A DNA stretch of 64,000 bases from Crocinitomicaceae bacterium (GCA_021325675.1 JAJTCM010000001.1:124001-188000), one strand, 5' to 3'. Counted from the first letter of the stretch, positions 17,846 to 26,660 are shown. Notes: generated by a model not told the origin, from the sequence alone. Program-made: numbers and translations.

Positions 17846-17929
17846 ACAAACTTCGGCAATAAAAACATACAAAACAATCCCCCTTTCCGGGGTAATTTAG
17901 GGGCTAAATTTCTGAATTTTGCGAAAAAT
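17846..17929 (+). repeat. 84-bp repeated element, copy A
   Basis: It aligns without gaps to 26904-26987, with 65 of 84 positions identical by my hand alignment. The last 23 positions and an internal CAAAACAA are invariant. Both copies have CCCC-N6-GGGG with a changed loop, and a CAAAA/TTTTG outer pairing. A further G4 block in this copy could pair alternatively with the C4 block. Confidence 0.85.
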
Positions 17930-18062
17930 CGATTTTTTTCTTCTTTTTAAAGTTTCGTTAAACAATTATTAGCTCAAATTGTTCACTTCCGACGAATGTT
18001 TTAGTTCAACTAAAGTCTTTTTATGTAAAAGCAGCTATGCAATCGTGTCCGATATCGAATTA

Positions 18063-18074
18063 TGACTTCTGTCA
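18063..18074 (+). promoter_or_regulatory. Solitary FNR/FixK-like palindrome TGACTTCTGTCA
   Basis: This is a perfect TGAC-N4-GTCA palindrome. It has no minus-7 box at the 29.5-bp distance seen in the other operators, so it may be an accessory or upstream site. Confidence 0.5.
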
Positions 18075-18198
18075 AAGCTATCTTTTTTTAAATTTAATAA
18101 TAAGAAAACTAGACGATTAAGGAGAGCAAACTTTTTAATTATCATCTTAAAACCCGGCTTTCCTCATTCTCTTATCTGTTCAAGGTCTTCATGTGTTC

Positions 18199-18232
18199 TG
18201 ACCAGCATCATGTATTCCTCTGACAGCTGTCA
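18199..18232 (+). promoter_or_regulatory. Tandem operators of the T9SS gene: TGACCAGCATCA and TGACAGCTGTCA
   Basis: The two palindromes occupy 18199-18210 and 18221-18232, with centres 22 bp apart. The proximal centre (18226.5) is 29.5 bp upstream of the minus-7 box at 18256. The same arrangement is found before the kinase gene and the candidate small RNA. Confidence 0.75.
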
Positions 18233-18255
18233 TTCGGCCTGGATTATAGACAGGG

Positions 18256-18263
18256 TACTTTTG
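18256..18263 (+). promoter_or_regulatory. Minus-7 box (TACTTTTG) of the T9SS gene
   Basis: Perfect TAnnTTTG. It predicts a start of transcription near 18268 and a leader of about 20 bases to the ATG at 18290. The operator centre is then near minus 41, the class II activator position. Confidence 0.7.
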
Positions 18264-18289
18264 CCTTAACAAAATAATTAAGAGCAATC

Positions 18290-21200
18290 ATGGAAACAGG
18301 AAACACACAAAAAGCAAAATCACCGGCCCTAAACGGACCATGTATGGATTCCTTTTCTAATGTGAAGCAAAACGTATTCAAACCAACTACAAGTATGAAA
18401 ACCAGAATTTTAACCCAGGGGCTGAAACTAACTATTCTTGCCCTTCTCTTACCTTTATGTAAGGTAAGCGCACAAAACATCAGTCTGACAGAAACGCGTC
18501 CGGCAGGGATGACCGTATGTATGGGGGATTATCCTTTTACACTCAAGATCCGGAACAATTCGGCTCAAACGGCAAGCAACTTCCGGGTGAAACTGGATTT
18601 GCCGGATTACATTTACTATACGGGTAACCTGGCCAATGCGGGCGAGTTCAACGTATCAAACCTGAATGAGCCGGTATTTACCCTTCCGAATATTGCAGGA
18701 TACGATTCTTTGGTGATTTCTTACACCGCTGAAGCTTCCTGCGGGATTATAGCTTCATTAAGCAATGACCTGACCGTTCAGAACAAATATACCTGCACCT
18801 ATACAATGGGGGGAAACAACAATACCTTAGGCCCGGTTCCGGCACAATCGTATAACCTGCTGTTTGCAAACCTTTCTATGGTAGTGACCAACCCGATCAA
18901 TACAGTGCTTCAGTACGGTGACCGCATCAACGAAAACAGCGCTGAGTTCCGTTCCGTTCAGCTTTTGAACAGCGGAAACGGCTCATTGGATACCGTTGTT
19001 ATCCGTATCCGTCCGGAAGGAGAAATTGTTTACAACCGTTTTGTTTCCGAAGCTCATCCGGCAATCGCTTTTCCTTATACAACTGAAGGAAGCGATTTAC
19101 TGATCACCCTCAGCGGCCAGGCTTTGCAAAACGCTATCCTCCAGGGAGACGCCGACAACCTTTTTGATCCGGGAGAAAGCATCAGCCTGATCGAAGATTT
19201 TACCGTAGTGAGCTGTACAGGACTGAACACTTTATATAAAGTAGAGTGGGGGTGCTACCAGGAGGCCTGTAATACCAATTCAGGAAATGCCACAATCAAT
19301 TCCAACATCAGCGTTCACAGCGGAAATGCCCAGTTTGACCTATTCGTAGGCGATGTTACCGGCTTGCTGGATTACTGCGAAGATGACCGTGAAATGGAAT
19401 TTTATTTTGTCAACACAGGAAGCCAGAACGGCGATTTTGCCCGTGACCTGAAAGTGGATTTGCTTGCTTATGAAGAGCAGGAAATTTATATTCTTCCGGC
19501 GAGCTTCGAATTATATGATTACAAGGCAAACGGGTATGCAATCAGCAATTCACTTATCAGCGCCCACAGCACAATTAACTGGTATTTCCCAAGAAACTCA
19601 ACAATTACACCGGGTTACAAGCTTGATTTCAGTGCGAATACTGCTCCTGGCTTGCTCGAAGACCTCGATGGCGATGGTTTTTATGATGACCTCGCAGCCG
19701 GCGATACACTCAGGCTTACAGTGAAAATCCGCTTTACAGACTATACTGAGCTCCAGGGCGAATGTCCGCTCGATATTCTTCAGAATTACGGAATGCCGCA
19801 AATTTCCTGGCTGACAAGCTGCGGGGAGCTGCGCACGTCAATCGATGGAAACACATTTTACCAGAACCGCTATTATGTTTACAATTACCCGGATGACCAA
19901 AGCATGGTGGATTTAATCACTGAGCCGGTTGACTTTATTGAAGCAAGCCCTGAAATCTTTCGTTTTTGCACAGGATCCTGGTATTACAACTGGAATTTGA
20001 TGGATTGCGAAGAAAATGCTTACCAGGGAGTTATCAGCCTGCCTGCAGGTTTTCACCTCAATAACACGGAAGCAATGTGGTATTCAGCGGCTGGTGACAG
20101 CATGGTGGTGAGCGCCCAGGAAATCGGGAACACAGTTGTTGTGGACGGGATCGGAAAAAGTCTTTTACAGCCGGAAAACTGGACAGGCTGTTTCAACGTG
20201 GAGCTTGTATTGATTTGCCCGGAAGACGGCCTTCAAAGTCCGGCACAGATCAGTTGGGAAATGCAGTACAAATGCAGCGACTGTGATGTGATCCAGCGCC
20301 GCGCCTGTGCAACTGAAGAAGTTTATGTTCACGTAAGCTCTTGCCCGGGCTCCAAAGACAACTGCCAGGGAATCTATTCCAGCAGCTTTGAAATGAAGCG
20401 CACAACTTTGGGCTGGACGGATGCTACACGTCAGCAGCATGTAAATATGACGCAGGAAGGCCTTCGCCTGAATGCAGCTTATGCCTATGATAAAGTTGAA
20501 AGCTATACTTCCGGTCTTGTGATCGGCGAAAATATGGAGCAAGTTTTCGTGGATGTGATTTATACGGCCCCAAACCAGCTGTTCAGTTTTGAAAGCGGAC
20601 GTTTCGAGATTTACAGGGACGGACAATTGGCCGGAAGCTGTGCTGCAAACGCGCCTGCTTTACTCGTGATCGATAATAATTATACAAACCGTTTTCAAAT
20701 GCCTTGCCATTCCTTGTTATTACCTGGTGACAGCGTTGTGCTCGTGGCAGCCTGGATGGTTGAAAACAGCCTTTTGATTACTAAAACACGCGAATACGAA
20801 ATTCCGGAGCTGCGCTCACGTTACATGTCACTCCGAAACGATACGCTGTCCGCTTGTGATAGCTGGGGTGCGCGTTTCACACTTTTCAGCAATAAAACTT
20901 TCCCTGTAGCTACTGTTGGTACTGCATCCGGCTGTTCTAACCTGACGGTTAACCTGGCCTGGATCAACCTCGGCGGAAGCAAAGGAAACGATTTCCCGCA
21001 CGAATTCAGAAACCTTGGAAAACTTGATAACGAAGTAATTTTCTCAATTCCTGCCGGATACAGCTATGTGGATGGAAGCGCCAGGATGTTCGCTTATACT
21101 CCAAATGAGACAGGAATTTCACCCCGCTTTTTTACCGATAATACCACTTTGATCACACCTGCAGTCAGCTCGGATGGCTTGAGCCTGATCTTTAATGAAA

Positions 21201-23761
21201 ACTGGCCTTTGGTTGATAAAGCAGGTAACTACAACGTGAGCTATACTACGCCGCCGTTGCTGAGCTTTGAAATCCGCCCTGACTGTGACCACGAGGATAC
21301 TGTTTTTGCTCTGATGGATTTCAGCTACAAAAATTACCAATACCTCGAAGATCCGGCTATGCACCAGCAAATCGGCTGGGAAGATACCTGGCATGATGAC
21401 GGAAACAACCCGGCAGCAAATATGCGCTGGTACCATTATTTGCCAAACCTGCAGGTGACCCAACCGGGATTGACAACCGTTGACGCTTACACCAATACGG
21501 TGAGCTGGGACTTAAAAGTTTGTAACCGCCCGGATGCGCAGCACAATGTAATTGCTTCAGCAGGAAGTGTGTGGCTGGATATCGACGAGCCTGTTACAAA
21601 CAGCGGAAATATCCTGATCAATTCTGTTTTTGACCTGGAAAACAATACTAATTTTAATGTAAGTGATTACAATAACGGGGCAGGGGCTTTCGTAGAAATC
21701 GGTGAGATCAGCGCTAATGCATGCCGCACTTACCGTATCAATGCAAGCTATACGAATTGCGCGGAAGATGAGCTGGACTCACTGCGCATTCTTACCGGCT
21801 GGGCATGCGGCGCTTATCCTGAAGCAGAAACGGCAGAAACTGCTTCCTGCCAGGTTGACACGAGCTTCTTCATTATCCGTTATAAGACTTCAAACCTGCA
21901 AATGTCTGTTGCTGAGCCTTTGGGAATCTACGAAATGTGTGATACATTAAACTACCAGGTTACCTTAACGAGCTCTGAGCCGGCAAACCTGTATGATATT
22001 AAGCTGTGGGGCAACCTGCCGGATGGCGCGCATATCATAAATGCTTTTTACCAGTATCCTGAAGATAACACAAGCTGGATCAATCTGGATCTTAGTGCAT
22101 CAGCTGATTTCAGCGGCTACAATCCGCACGGATGGGACCTTTCAGGGATTGTTCCTGAGTTTTTAAATGGTTTTCCGGGCAGCAGAACGCCGGGTCAAAA
22201 TGAAATCCGGGTGCGCTTTGAAGTCGTAATGGACTGCATGTACCATCCTGGCCAGGAATTCGTGATCTTTGCACGCGGAACAACAAACTGCAATGATTCA
22301 CTTGCCCTGAATGCACATTACACGCTTCCGCTTAACCTTTCTGAAACACCGGTGATTTACCGTCTTTCGCACAACATCAAAGATACCATGAACTGCGAAA
22401 ACCCGAATACAATTACTTATACGGTTAAAAATACGGAGAACAGGCCGAATACTGCCGGTGACAGCTTACGCATCGAAATCCCTGCAGGCTTTTACTTCGT
22501 TACCGGAAGCGGATTGCCATCCCAGCCTTTTGTTTCAGGAAACACCTTATACTGGGCCCTGGGATCAATGGGCGCTTATAATTCCAAAACGTTCAGCTTC
22601 CGCATTGAGGCCGATAATTTTACAGGCTGCAATGAGCTTCTCATTCCGGTTGAAATTATCAGGACAGCAAGCGGTTCAACCTGCGGTATGTCTTGTAACC
22701 CTACAGGCGATTCAGGAAAAGACACGCTGCACCTCGTTTACTGCTGCGGTAACAACGTTAACAACGGCGGGTGTGAAATTGATGCCAGCTTCAGAAATGT
22801 AATTTCCTGCGCAGGAAGCCCGATGTGCCCGGTTGTGGCAAACCCGGAGCTTAGCATTGAATATGCGAATACCTGGGATTTTGGTGACGGAAGCTCTTCC
22901 ACAGATGCTGAGCCATGCCATGTTTACACAAACCCTGGTACTTATACGGTGACCCATATTGTAAGAAACCTTTACGGCTGTATTGATACGGTGACCAGAA
23001 CGGTAAAGATCGTTCCTGCACCAACTATCAGGTTATCAGGCAACAGCTATATCTGCGATGGCAGCAGCCGCCTGCTCAGGGCTGAGACGTCAAGCTCCTG
23101 CCAATGGTCATTGAACGGAAACATCCTTGCAACAGCATCAGAAGTGAATGTCAGCGCAGCCGGAACATACGTCATGGTAACTACAGCTCCAAATGGCTGT
23201 ACGGTTACAGACAGTGTTGTGGTGGCAAGCCGCGTAGTAGACCCTGTCGTAACTTCTTCAGCGGTAAGCATGTGCGTAGGCTACAATGTTGTCCTGAGCG
23301 CAAGCTGTGATCCTTCTTTTTACTATCAGTGGCAGAAATTTGTGGCTGGCAACTGGGTAAACCTCACGGGAACGGATTGTTCAATTACAACACCTGTTTA
23401 CAAAGCAGGACAAAATATGTACCGTGTAATCGTGCGTGACCAGCTGAGCGGATGTGAGAGCATCAAAACAGTTTCCGTACAAGGAACTACACAAAACTGC
23501 AAGCAGGTAACAGTGAGCCCGAACCCAACGGAAAAACTACAGTCTGCTATCCACTATTCCTTTGATCCGGCGGAATATAACGCCGCTTACCTGGAAATTT
23601 ATGACATGAAAGGTGAAATCATCAGCACGCAGACGGTTGACCTCAACCAGGAAAAGGCTGAGCTTGATTTCAACGGAAGAGCTGAAGGGATCTACCTGGT
23701 GCGTTTGTTTGTAGACGGACAGGAAGTTGCTACCGAGAAAATAATGGTGTTAAACCGTTAA
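18290..23761 (+). CDS. Giant cysteine-rich T9SS-secreted surface protein with PKD domain
   Basis: This 1823-residue protein carries a signal peptide whose hydrophobic core follows a second Met (MKTRILTQGLKLTILALLLPLCKVSAQ, start 18395). Starting at 18290 gives a 35-residue hydrophilic extension. Most of the protein is a string of cysteine-containing, beta-rich, DUF11-like modules. One PKD domain lies near residues 1500-1580 (WDFGDGSS, then CHVYTNPGTYTVTHIV), followed by an Ig-like unit. The last 80 residues form a type A T9SS sorting domain (VSPNPTE through GIYLVRLFVDGQEVATEKI). It is probably exported across the outer membrane and cell-surface attached, as an adhesin. Its promoter carries the FNR-like operator pair and a terminator follows at 23809. 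Confidence 0.88.
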   Translation: METGNTQKAKSPALNGPCMDSFSNVKQNVFKPTTSMKTRILTQGLKLTILALLLPLCKVSAQNISLTETRPAGMTVCMGDYPFTLKIRNNSAQTASNFRVKLDLPDYIYYTGNLANAGEFNVSNLNEPVFTLPNIAGYDSLVISYTAEASCGIIASLSNDLTVQNKYTCTYTMGGNNNTLGPVPAQSYNLLFANLSMVVTNPINTVLQYGDRINENSAEFRSVQLLNSGNGSLDTVVIRIRPEGEIVYNRFVSEAHPAIAFPYTTEGSDLLITLSGQALQNAILQGDADNLFDPGESISLIEDFTVVSCTGLNTLYKVEWGCYQEACNTNSGNATINSNISVHSGNAQFDLFVGDVTGLLDYCEDDREMEFYFVNTGSQNGDFARDLKVDLLAYEEQEIYILPASFELYDYKANGYAISNSLISAHSTINWYFPRNSTITPGYKLDFSANTAPGLLEDLDGDGFYDDLAAGDTLRLTVKIRFTDYTELQGECPLDILQNYGMPQISWLTSCGELRTSIDGNTFYQNRYYVYNYPDDQSMVDLITEPVDFIEASPEIFRFCTGSWYYNWNLMDCEENAYQGVISLPAGFHLNNTEAMWYSAAGDSMVVSAQEIGNTVVVDGIGKSLLQPENWTGCFNVELVLICPEDGLQSPAQISWEMQYKCSDCDVIQRRACATEEVYVHVSSCPGSKDNCQGIYSSSFEMKRTTLGWTDATRQQHVNMTQEGLRLNAAYAYDKVESYTSGLVIGENMEQVFVDVIYTAPNQLFSFESGRFEIYRDGQLAGSCAANAPALLVIDNNYTNRFQMPCHSLLLPGDSVVLVAAWMVENSLLITKTREYEIPELRSRYMSLRNDTLSACDSWGARFTLFSNKTFPVATVGTASGCSNLTVNLAWINLGGSKGNDFPHEFRNLGKLDNEVIFSIPAGYSYVDGSARMFAYTPNETGISPRFFTDNTTLITPAVSSDGLSLIFNENWPLVDKAGNYNVSYTTPPLLSFEIRPDCDHEDTVFALMDFSYKNYQYLEDPAMHQQIGWEDTWHDDGNNPAANMRWYHYLPNLQVTQPGLTTVDAYTNTVSWDLKVCNRPDAQHNVIASAGSVWLDIDEPVTNSGNILINSVFDLENNTNFNVSDYNNGAGAFVEIGEISANACRTYRINASYTNCAEDELDSLRILTGWACGAYPEAETAETASCQVDTSFFIIRYKTSNLQMSVAEPLGIYEMCDTLNYQVTLTSSEPANLYDIKLWGNLPDGAHIINAFYQYPEDNTSWINLDLSASADFSGYNPHGWDLSGIVPEFLNGFPGSRTPGQNEIRVRFEVVMDCMYHPGQEFVIFARGTTNCNDSLALNAHYTLPLNLSETPVIYRLSHNIKDTMNCENPNTITYTVKNTENRPNTAGDSLRIEIPAGFYFVTGSGLPSQPFVSGNTLYWALGSMGAYNSKTFSFRIEADNFTGCNELLIPVEIIRTASGSTCGMSCNPTGDSGKDTLHLVYCCGNNVNNGGCEIDASFRNVISCAGSPMCPVVANPELSIEYANTWDFGDGSSSTDAEPCHVYTNPGTYTVTHIVRNLYGCIDTVTRTVKIVPAPTIRLSGNSYICDGSSRLLRAETSSSCQWSLNGNILATASEVNVSAAGTYVMVTTAPNGCTVTDSVVVASRVVDPVVTSSAVSMCVGYNVVLSASCDPSFYYQWQKFVAGNWVNLTGTDCSITTPVYKAGQNMYRVIVRDQLSGCESIKTVSVQGTTQNCKQVTVSPNPTEKLQSAIHYSFDPAEYNAAYLEIYDMKGEIISTQTVDLNQEKAELDFNGRAEGIYLVRLFVDGQEVATEKIMVLNR

Positions 23762-23808
23762 AAACAGACTTTCGTCATTAAAATTCAACATTTTTCTAAA
23801 ATTTTATC

Positions 23809-23847
23809 AAAAAACAGGGGAATCCTGATGGAGCGCTCCTGTTTTTT
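23809..23847 (+). terminator. Rho-independent terminator of the T9SS gene
   Basis: AAAAAACAGG (23809-23818) pairs with CCTGTTTTTT (23838-23847). It is A/T-flanked and suited to both directions. Confidence 0.8.
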
Positions 23848-23872
23848 GTATTTAATTGTAATTCAAATAATT

Positions 23873-23884
23873 AGACTTTAGTCA
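23873..23884 (+). promoter_or_regulatory. Weak extra operator-like site AGACTTTAGTCA
   Basis: One half-site deviates (AGAC). It lies upstream of the tandem pair but is not in the 22-bp register. A similar weak site AGACTTTCGTCA is at 23766-23777. Confidence 0.35.
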
Positions 23885-23918
23885 TAGCGTATTCCGGAAA
23901 GTAAAAAAAAGGTTGTAG

Positions 23919-23952
23919 TGACCTTCATCAGGACCGGATATGACTTTCGTCA
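23919..23952 (+). promoter_or_regulatory. Tandem operators of the kinase-regulator operon: TGACCTTCATCA and TGACTTTCGTCA
   Basis: The sites occupy 23919-23930 and 23941-23952, with centres 22 bp apart. The proximal centre is 29.5 bp upstream of the minus-7 box at 23976. The arrangement predicts autoregulation by the encoded Crp/Fnr-type response regulator. Confidence 0.75.
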
Positions 23953-23975
23953 TGTTTTATAAAAAAATCACTGCT

Positions 23976-23983
23976 TATTTTTA
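23976..23983 (+). promoter_or_regulatory. Minus-7 box (TATTTTTA) of the kinase-regulator operon
   Basis: This matches TAnnTTTG with one deviation at the last base. The predicted transcript starts near 23988, about 23 bases before the ATG. Confidence 0.6.
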
Positions 23984-24010
23984 CAAGCGGTCAAAATTTC
24001 TAAATTTACC

Positions 24011-25219
24011 ATGAACAAGCTTAACGGAGAAAATATCGAAAGTAAACAAGGAATGGATGCCTTGTTTCTTTTTGCTACTGAGGCTATCCTGGTTGCCAAC
24101 GGAAATGGTGACATAGTACGAATTAATCCAAGTGCCGAGCGTTTGTTCGGTTATGAAAAAGACGAGCTGAAAGGCCAAAAAATCGAGGCCCTGATCCCCG
24201 GACGTTTTTCTGCTCATCAGCAGCACCGTGAAAAGTATGTCGAAAATCCGCATCCCCGTGCTATGGGGGCAGATATAGATCTCTACGCGCTCCGGAAAGA
24301 TGGAACAGAATTCCCGGTGGAAATCAGCCTTAGCCCTTATATGGTTCAAGGACAGAAATTTGTTGTTGCTTTTATCGTTGACATCACTACCCGCAAAGAA
24401 GAGGAGGAAAAAATCAAAACCTATTCCGATGACCTGGAGAAGCAGGTGAAAAGCCGCACACTGATCCTGGAGGAAGCAATCGGTGAGCTGGAAAGGACCC
24501 GCAAGGAATTGAAAATCGCGCTGAATAAGGAAAAAGAGCTGAATGAGCTTAAAAGCCGCTTTGTTTCAATTGCTTCGCATGAATTCAGGACACCGCTCAC
24601 AACGATGCTTTCGTCTTTGTCGCTGATTACCAAATACGGTGAGCAGAACGATTCGGAAAACCAGATGAGACATGTCAACAAGATTAAAACTTCCATCAAT
24701 CACCTCACCGATATCCTGAATGATTTTCTTTCTGTCAGCAAGCTGGAGGAAGGCAAGGTCGAAAATATGCCTGAAACTGTTAACTTGGAGAATTTCCTGG
24801 CAGATATGCTTTCCGAAATGCAGGTTATGAAGGATGAGAACCACACTCTTGTCCAGGTGTATGAAGGTAACCCGCTCGTATCCATAGACAAAAAACTGCT
24901 TCGTCACATGGTGCTGAACCTGCTGACCAATGCGATCAAATTTTCACCGGAAGGCGGTAAAATTGAAGTAAATGCCAAAGTGACGGCAAGCGAAATCAGG
25001 ATCGCCATTAAAGATGAAGGTATCGGAATAGCCCCTGAAGCACAAAAGAATTTATTTGAGCGTTTTTTCCGCGCCGACAATGCGATGCATATCCAGGGAA
25101 CAGGCCTGGGACTGAATATTGTTGCCAAATACGCGGAATTAATGCACGGCACTATAGAACTGGAAAGTGAAGAAAACAAAGGAACAACTTTTATAATCAT
25201 AATCCCGCAAGCAAAATGA
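24011..25219 (+). CDS. PAS-domain sensor histidine kinase (FixL-like PAS)
   Basis: This 402-residue soluble kinase has no membrane segment. The N-terminal PAS domain (about 15-130) contains LIPGRFSAHQQHREKY, in which His69 aligns with the haem-ligating His of FixL (H-x-x-Y/H-x-x-R/K-Y), followed by RKDGTEFPVEISLSPY. A coiled linker (130-185) leads to the HisKA domain with phospho-acceptor His200 (ASHEFRTP), then an HATPase with N box NAIKFSPEGG, G1 DEGIGIAPE and G2 GTGLGLNI. The stop overlaps the next ATG by 4 bases, so it is translationally coupled to its response regulator. Haem binding is an inference; many related PAS domains carry similar residues without proven haem. Confidence 0.9.
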   Translation: MNKLNGENIESKQGMDALFLFATEAILVANGNGDIVRINPSAERLFGYEKDELKGQKIEALIPGRFSAHQQHREKYVENPHPRAMGADIDLYALRKDGTEFPVEISLSPYMVQGQKFVVAFIVDITTRKEEEEKIKTYSDDLEKQVKSRTLILEEAIGELERTRKELKIALNKEKELNELKSRFVSIASHEFRTPLTTMLSSLSLITKYGEQNDSENQMRHVNKIKTSINHLTDILNDFLSVSKLEEGKVENMPETVNLENFLADMLSEMQVMKDENHTLVQVYEGNPLVSIDKKLLRHMVLNLLTNAIKFSPEGGKIEVNAKVTASEIRIAIKDEGIGIAPEAQKNLFERFFRADNAMHIQGTGLGLNIVAKYAELMHGTIELESEENKGTTFIIIIPQAK

Positions 25220-26271
25220 AGAAAATACTTTTGATTGAAGACAATCCGGACGTTCGTGAAAATACAGCTGAAATTTTGGAATTGGCTCAGTACAAGGTTG
25301 TAACCGCCGTAAACGGTAAAGAAGGCGTAGAAGTTGCCCAGAAAGAAAAGCCGGACCTTATTATTTGTGACATCATGATGCCTGTGCTCGACGGTCACGG
25401 GGCGCTCCACATGTTATCAAAAAATGATGAAACAGCCAGCATTCCCTTTATTTTCCTGACCGCAAAATCCGAACGCTCAGATTACCGCCGGGGAATGGAA
25501 ATGGGTGCCGATGACTACCTCACCAAGCCTTTTGACGATATTGAATTGTTGAATGCCGTTGAAGTAAGGCTACGCAAAAATGAAATCCTCAAAAAGGAGT
25601 TTACGAAAGGTATCGCCGGGATCAACGAATTTATAAACGAAGCGAAAGGCATCGACTCGCTCAAAAAGCTCTCCGAAGCCCGCGATGCCCGTATTTATAA
25701 GAAGAAAGACGAAATTTACAAAGAAGGCGCCTTCCCGAAAGGAATTTATTTTGTCAATAAAGGCCGTGTAAAAACGTATCAAACAAGCGAATCAGGCAAG
25801 GAATTAATCACCGATTTGCATAAAGAAGGCGATTTTTTCGGCTACCTTTCCCTGCTGAAAGATGAGCCATACACCAGCTCCGCCACTGCGCTCGAAGATG
25901 CTGAAGTATACATGATCCCAAAAGACGACTTTTTCGCTTTGATTTACAAAAATGCCGAAGTGTCCCGGAAATTTATTGAGCTGCTTTCCAACAATCTGAG
26001 TGAAAACCAGACACAATTAGTAAAGCTCGCTTACAATTCCGTTCGGAAAAGACTAGCTGAAGCGCTGGTTAAGCTTTCTGACAAGTATAAAGACGGCGAA
26101 GCAGCGTTCAGCATGAATATTTCCCGCGAAGATCTCGCCAACATGGTGGGAACGGCCACTGAAACAGTTATCCGTACGCTGAGCGATTTCAAAGACGATA
26201 AATACATTGAGATCAGCGGGGGAACGATCACGATCCTCGATTATGAGAAACTTTCCCGCATGAAGAACTAA
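25216..26271 (+). CDS. Response regulator fused to a Crp/Fnr-type DNA-binding module
   Basis: This 351-residue protein joins a REC domain (1-120; phospho-acceptor Asp52 in CDIMMPVLDG, Lys104 in YLTKPFD) to a cyclic-nucleotide-binding-like barrel (about 150-265) and a Crp-type winged helix (about 290-345). The recognition helix TATETVIRTL keeps Glu316 and Arg320, the Glu-x-x-x-Arg pair that reads TGA half-sites in Crp and Fnr. No Fe-S cysteine cluster is present, so the signal should come from phosphorylation by the upstream kinase. It is the best candidate to bind the TGAC-N4-(A/G)TCA palindromes found at four promoters here. A strong terminator follows at 26357. Confidence 0.92.
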   Translation: MKKILLIEDNPDVRENTAEILELAQYKVVTAVNGKEGVEVAQKEKPDLIICDIMMPVLDGHGALHMLSKNDETASIPFIFLTAKSERSDYRRGMEMGADDYLTKPFDDIELLNAVEVRLRKNEILKKEFTKGIAGINEFINEAKGIDSLKKLSEARDARIYKKKDEIYKEGAFPKGIYFVNKGRVKTYQTSESGKELITDLHKEGDFFGYLSLLKDEPYTSSATALEDAEVYMIPKDDFFALIYKNAEVSRKFIELLSNNLSENQTQLVKLAYNSVRKRLAEALVKLSDKYKDGEAAFSMNISREDLANMVGTATETVIRTLSDFKDDKYIEISGGTITILDYEKLSRMKN

Positions 26272-26356
26272 GCCGGTGAGATTTTACCACATAGGCACAT
26301 AGAATTTTACCGGATGTAAGTTATATAAATAGTGAGCTTAAATGCCAGGCATTTTT

Positions 26357-26385
26357 AAATTCCAACATCGTTGGAATTTTTTTTT
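26357..26385 (+). terminator. Rho-independent terminator of the kinase-regulator operon
   Basis: AAATTCCAAC and GTTGGAATTT form a perfect 10-bp stem with a 3-base loop, followed by a T tract. Confidence 0.9.
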
Positions 26386-26504
26386 GTCTGATGTTCCCGA
26401 TGGGTTCAACAACTTCGCACACTTTTCCCAACTCAAAACTTTGCGTGCCTTATGCTTACGCCGAAGCTTCAGCATAGTCGCAAGCGGCGACATGGTTCTT
26501 CGGT

Positions 26505-26524
26505 CGTGTCTGCCGATAGGCAGG
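26505..26524 (-). repeat. Inverted copy of the 20-bp repeat at 17577-17596
   Basis: 19 of 20 bases match the reverse complement of the left copy. Confidence 0.75.
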
Positions 26525-26594
26525 CTCCCAATAATCTACGTTATCTATGTGCCTGTAGGGTCGAATTAATCTGAAATCATACCATTTTCCGTTT

Positions 26595-26624
26595 AAGCCC
26601 CGTTTTTCTAAGAGCGGGTTTTTT
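26595..26624 (+). terminator. Terminator-like hairpin immediately upstream of the small-RNA promoter
   Basis: AAGCCCCG can pair with GCGGGTTT (one G-U pair and one mismatch), followed by TTTTT. It would insulate the next promoter from readthrough. Confidence 0.5.
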
Positions 26625-26626
26625 AT

Positions 26627-26660
26627 TGACGAAGGTCATGCCCGTTTCTGACCGCGATCA
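26627..26660 (+). promoter_or_regulatory. Tandem operators of the candidate small RNA: TGACGAAGGTCA and TGACCGCGATCA
   Basis: The sites occupy 26627-26638 and 26649-26660, with centres 22 bp apart. The proximal centre is 29.5 bp upstream of the perfect minus-7 box at 26684. This is the same geometry as at the T9SS and kinase genes. Confidence 0.75.

Larger units (their letters stand above)
17561..18289. other. Long regulatory intergenic region upstream of the giant T9SS protein
   Basis: This 729-base gene-free stretch holds a dispersed 20-bp repeat (17577), a minus-strand terminator hairpin (17694-17729) and the first copy of an 84-bp repeated element (17846-17929). It also holds a solitary TGACTTCTGTCA palindrome (18063-18074), then the tandem operator pair and promoter (18199-18263) of the T9SS gene. 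No coding frame is convincing. Confidence 0.75.
26283..26560. repeat. CACATAG-type dispersed intergenic repeat
   Basis: CCACATAGGCACATAG (26285-26300) is matched in inverted orientation by CTATGTGCCTGTAGG (about 26546-26560). The same words flank the intergenic element at 53057-53262. Between them are low-complexity words such as ACTTTGCGTGCC. Confidence 0.6.

Noticed and set aside
17667-17849. A 60-codon minus-strand frame
   Set aside because: It contains the minus-strand terminator hairpin inside the frame and has no family signature.
17812-17868. Short minus-strand frames starting in both 84-bp elements (MFLLPKFV and MILISKFV)
   Set aside because: The first eight residues are similar in the two copies but the frames end after 18 and 13 codons. 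This may only reflect the shared DNA, so no gene is claimed.
18063-18074. The solitary TGACTTCTGTCA palindrome treated as a fifth promoter operator
   Set aside because: No minus-7 box occurs at 29.5 bp, and the 22-bp partner is missing, so it was listed only as a possible accessory site.
26342-26569. A 75-codon plus-strand frame in the intergenic region
   Set aside because: It spans the strong terminator at 26357 and dispersed repeat sequence, so it is unlikely to be expressed.
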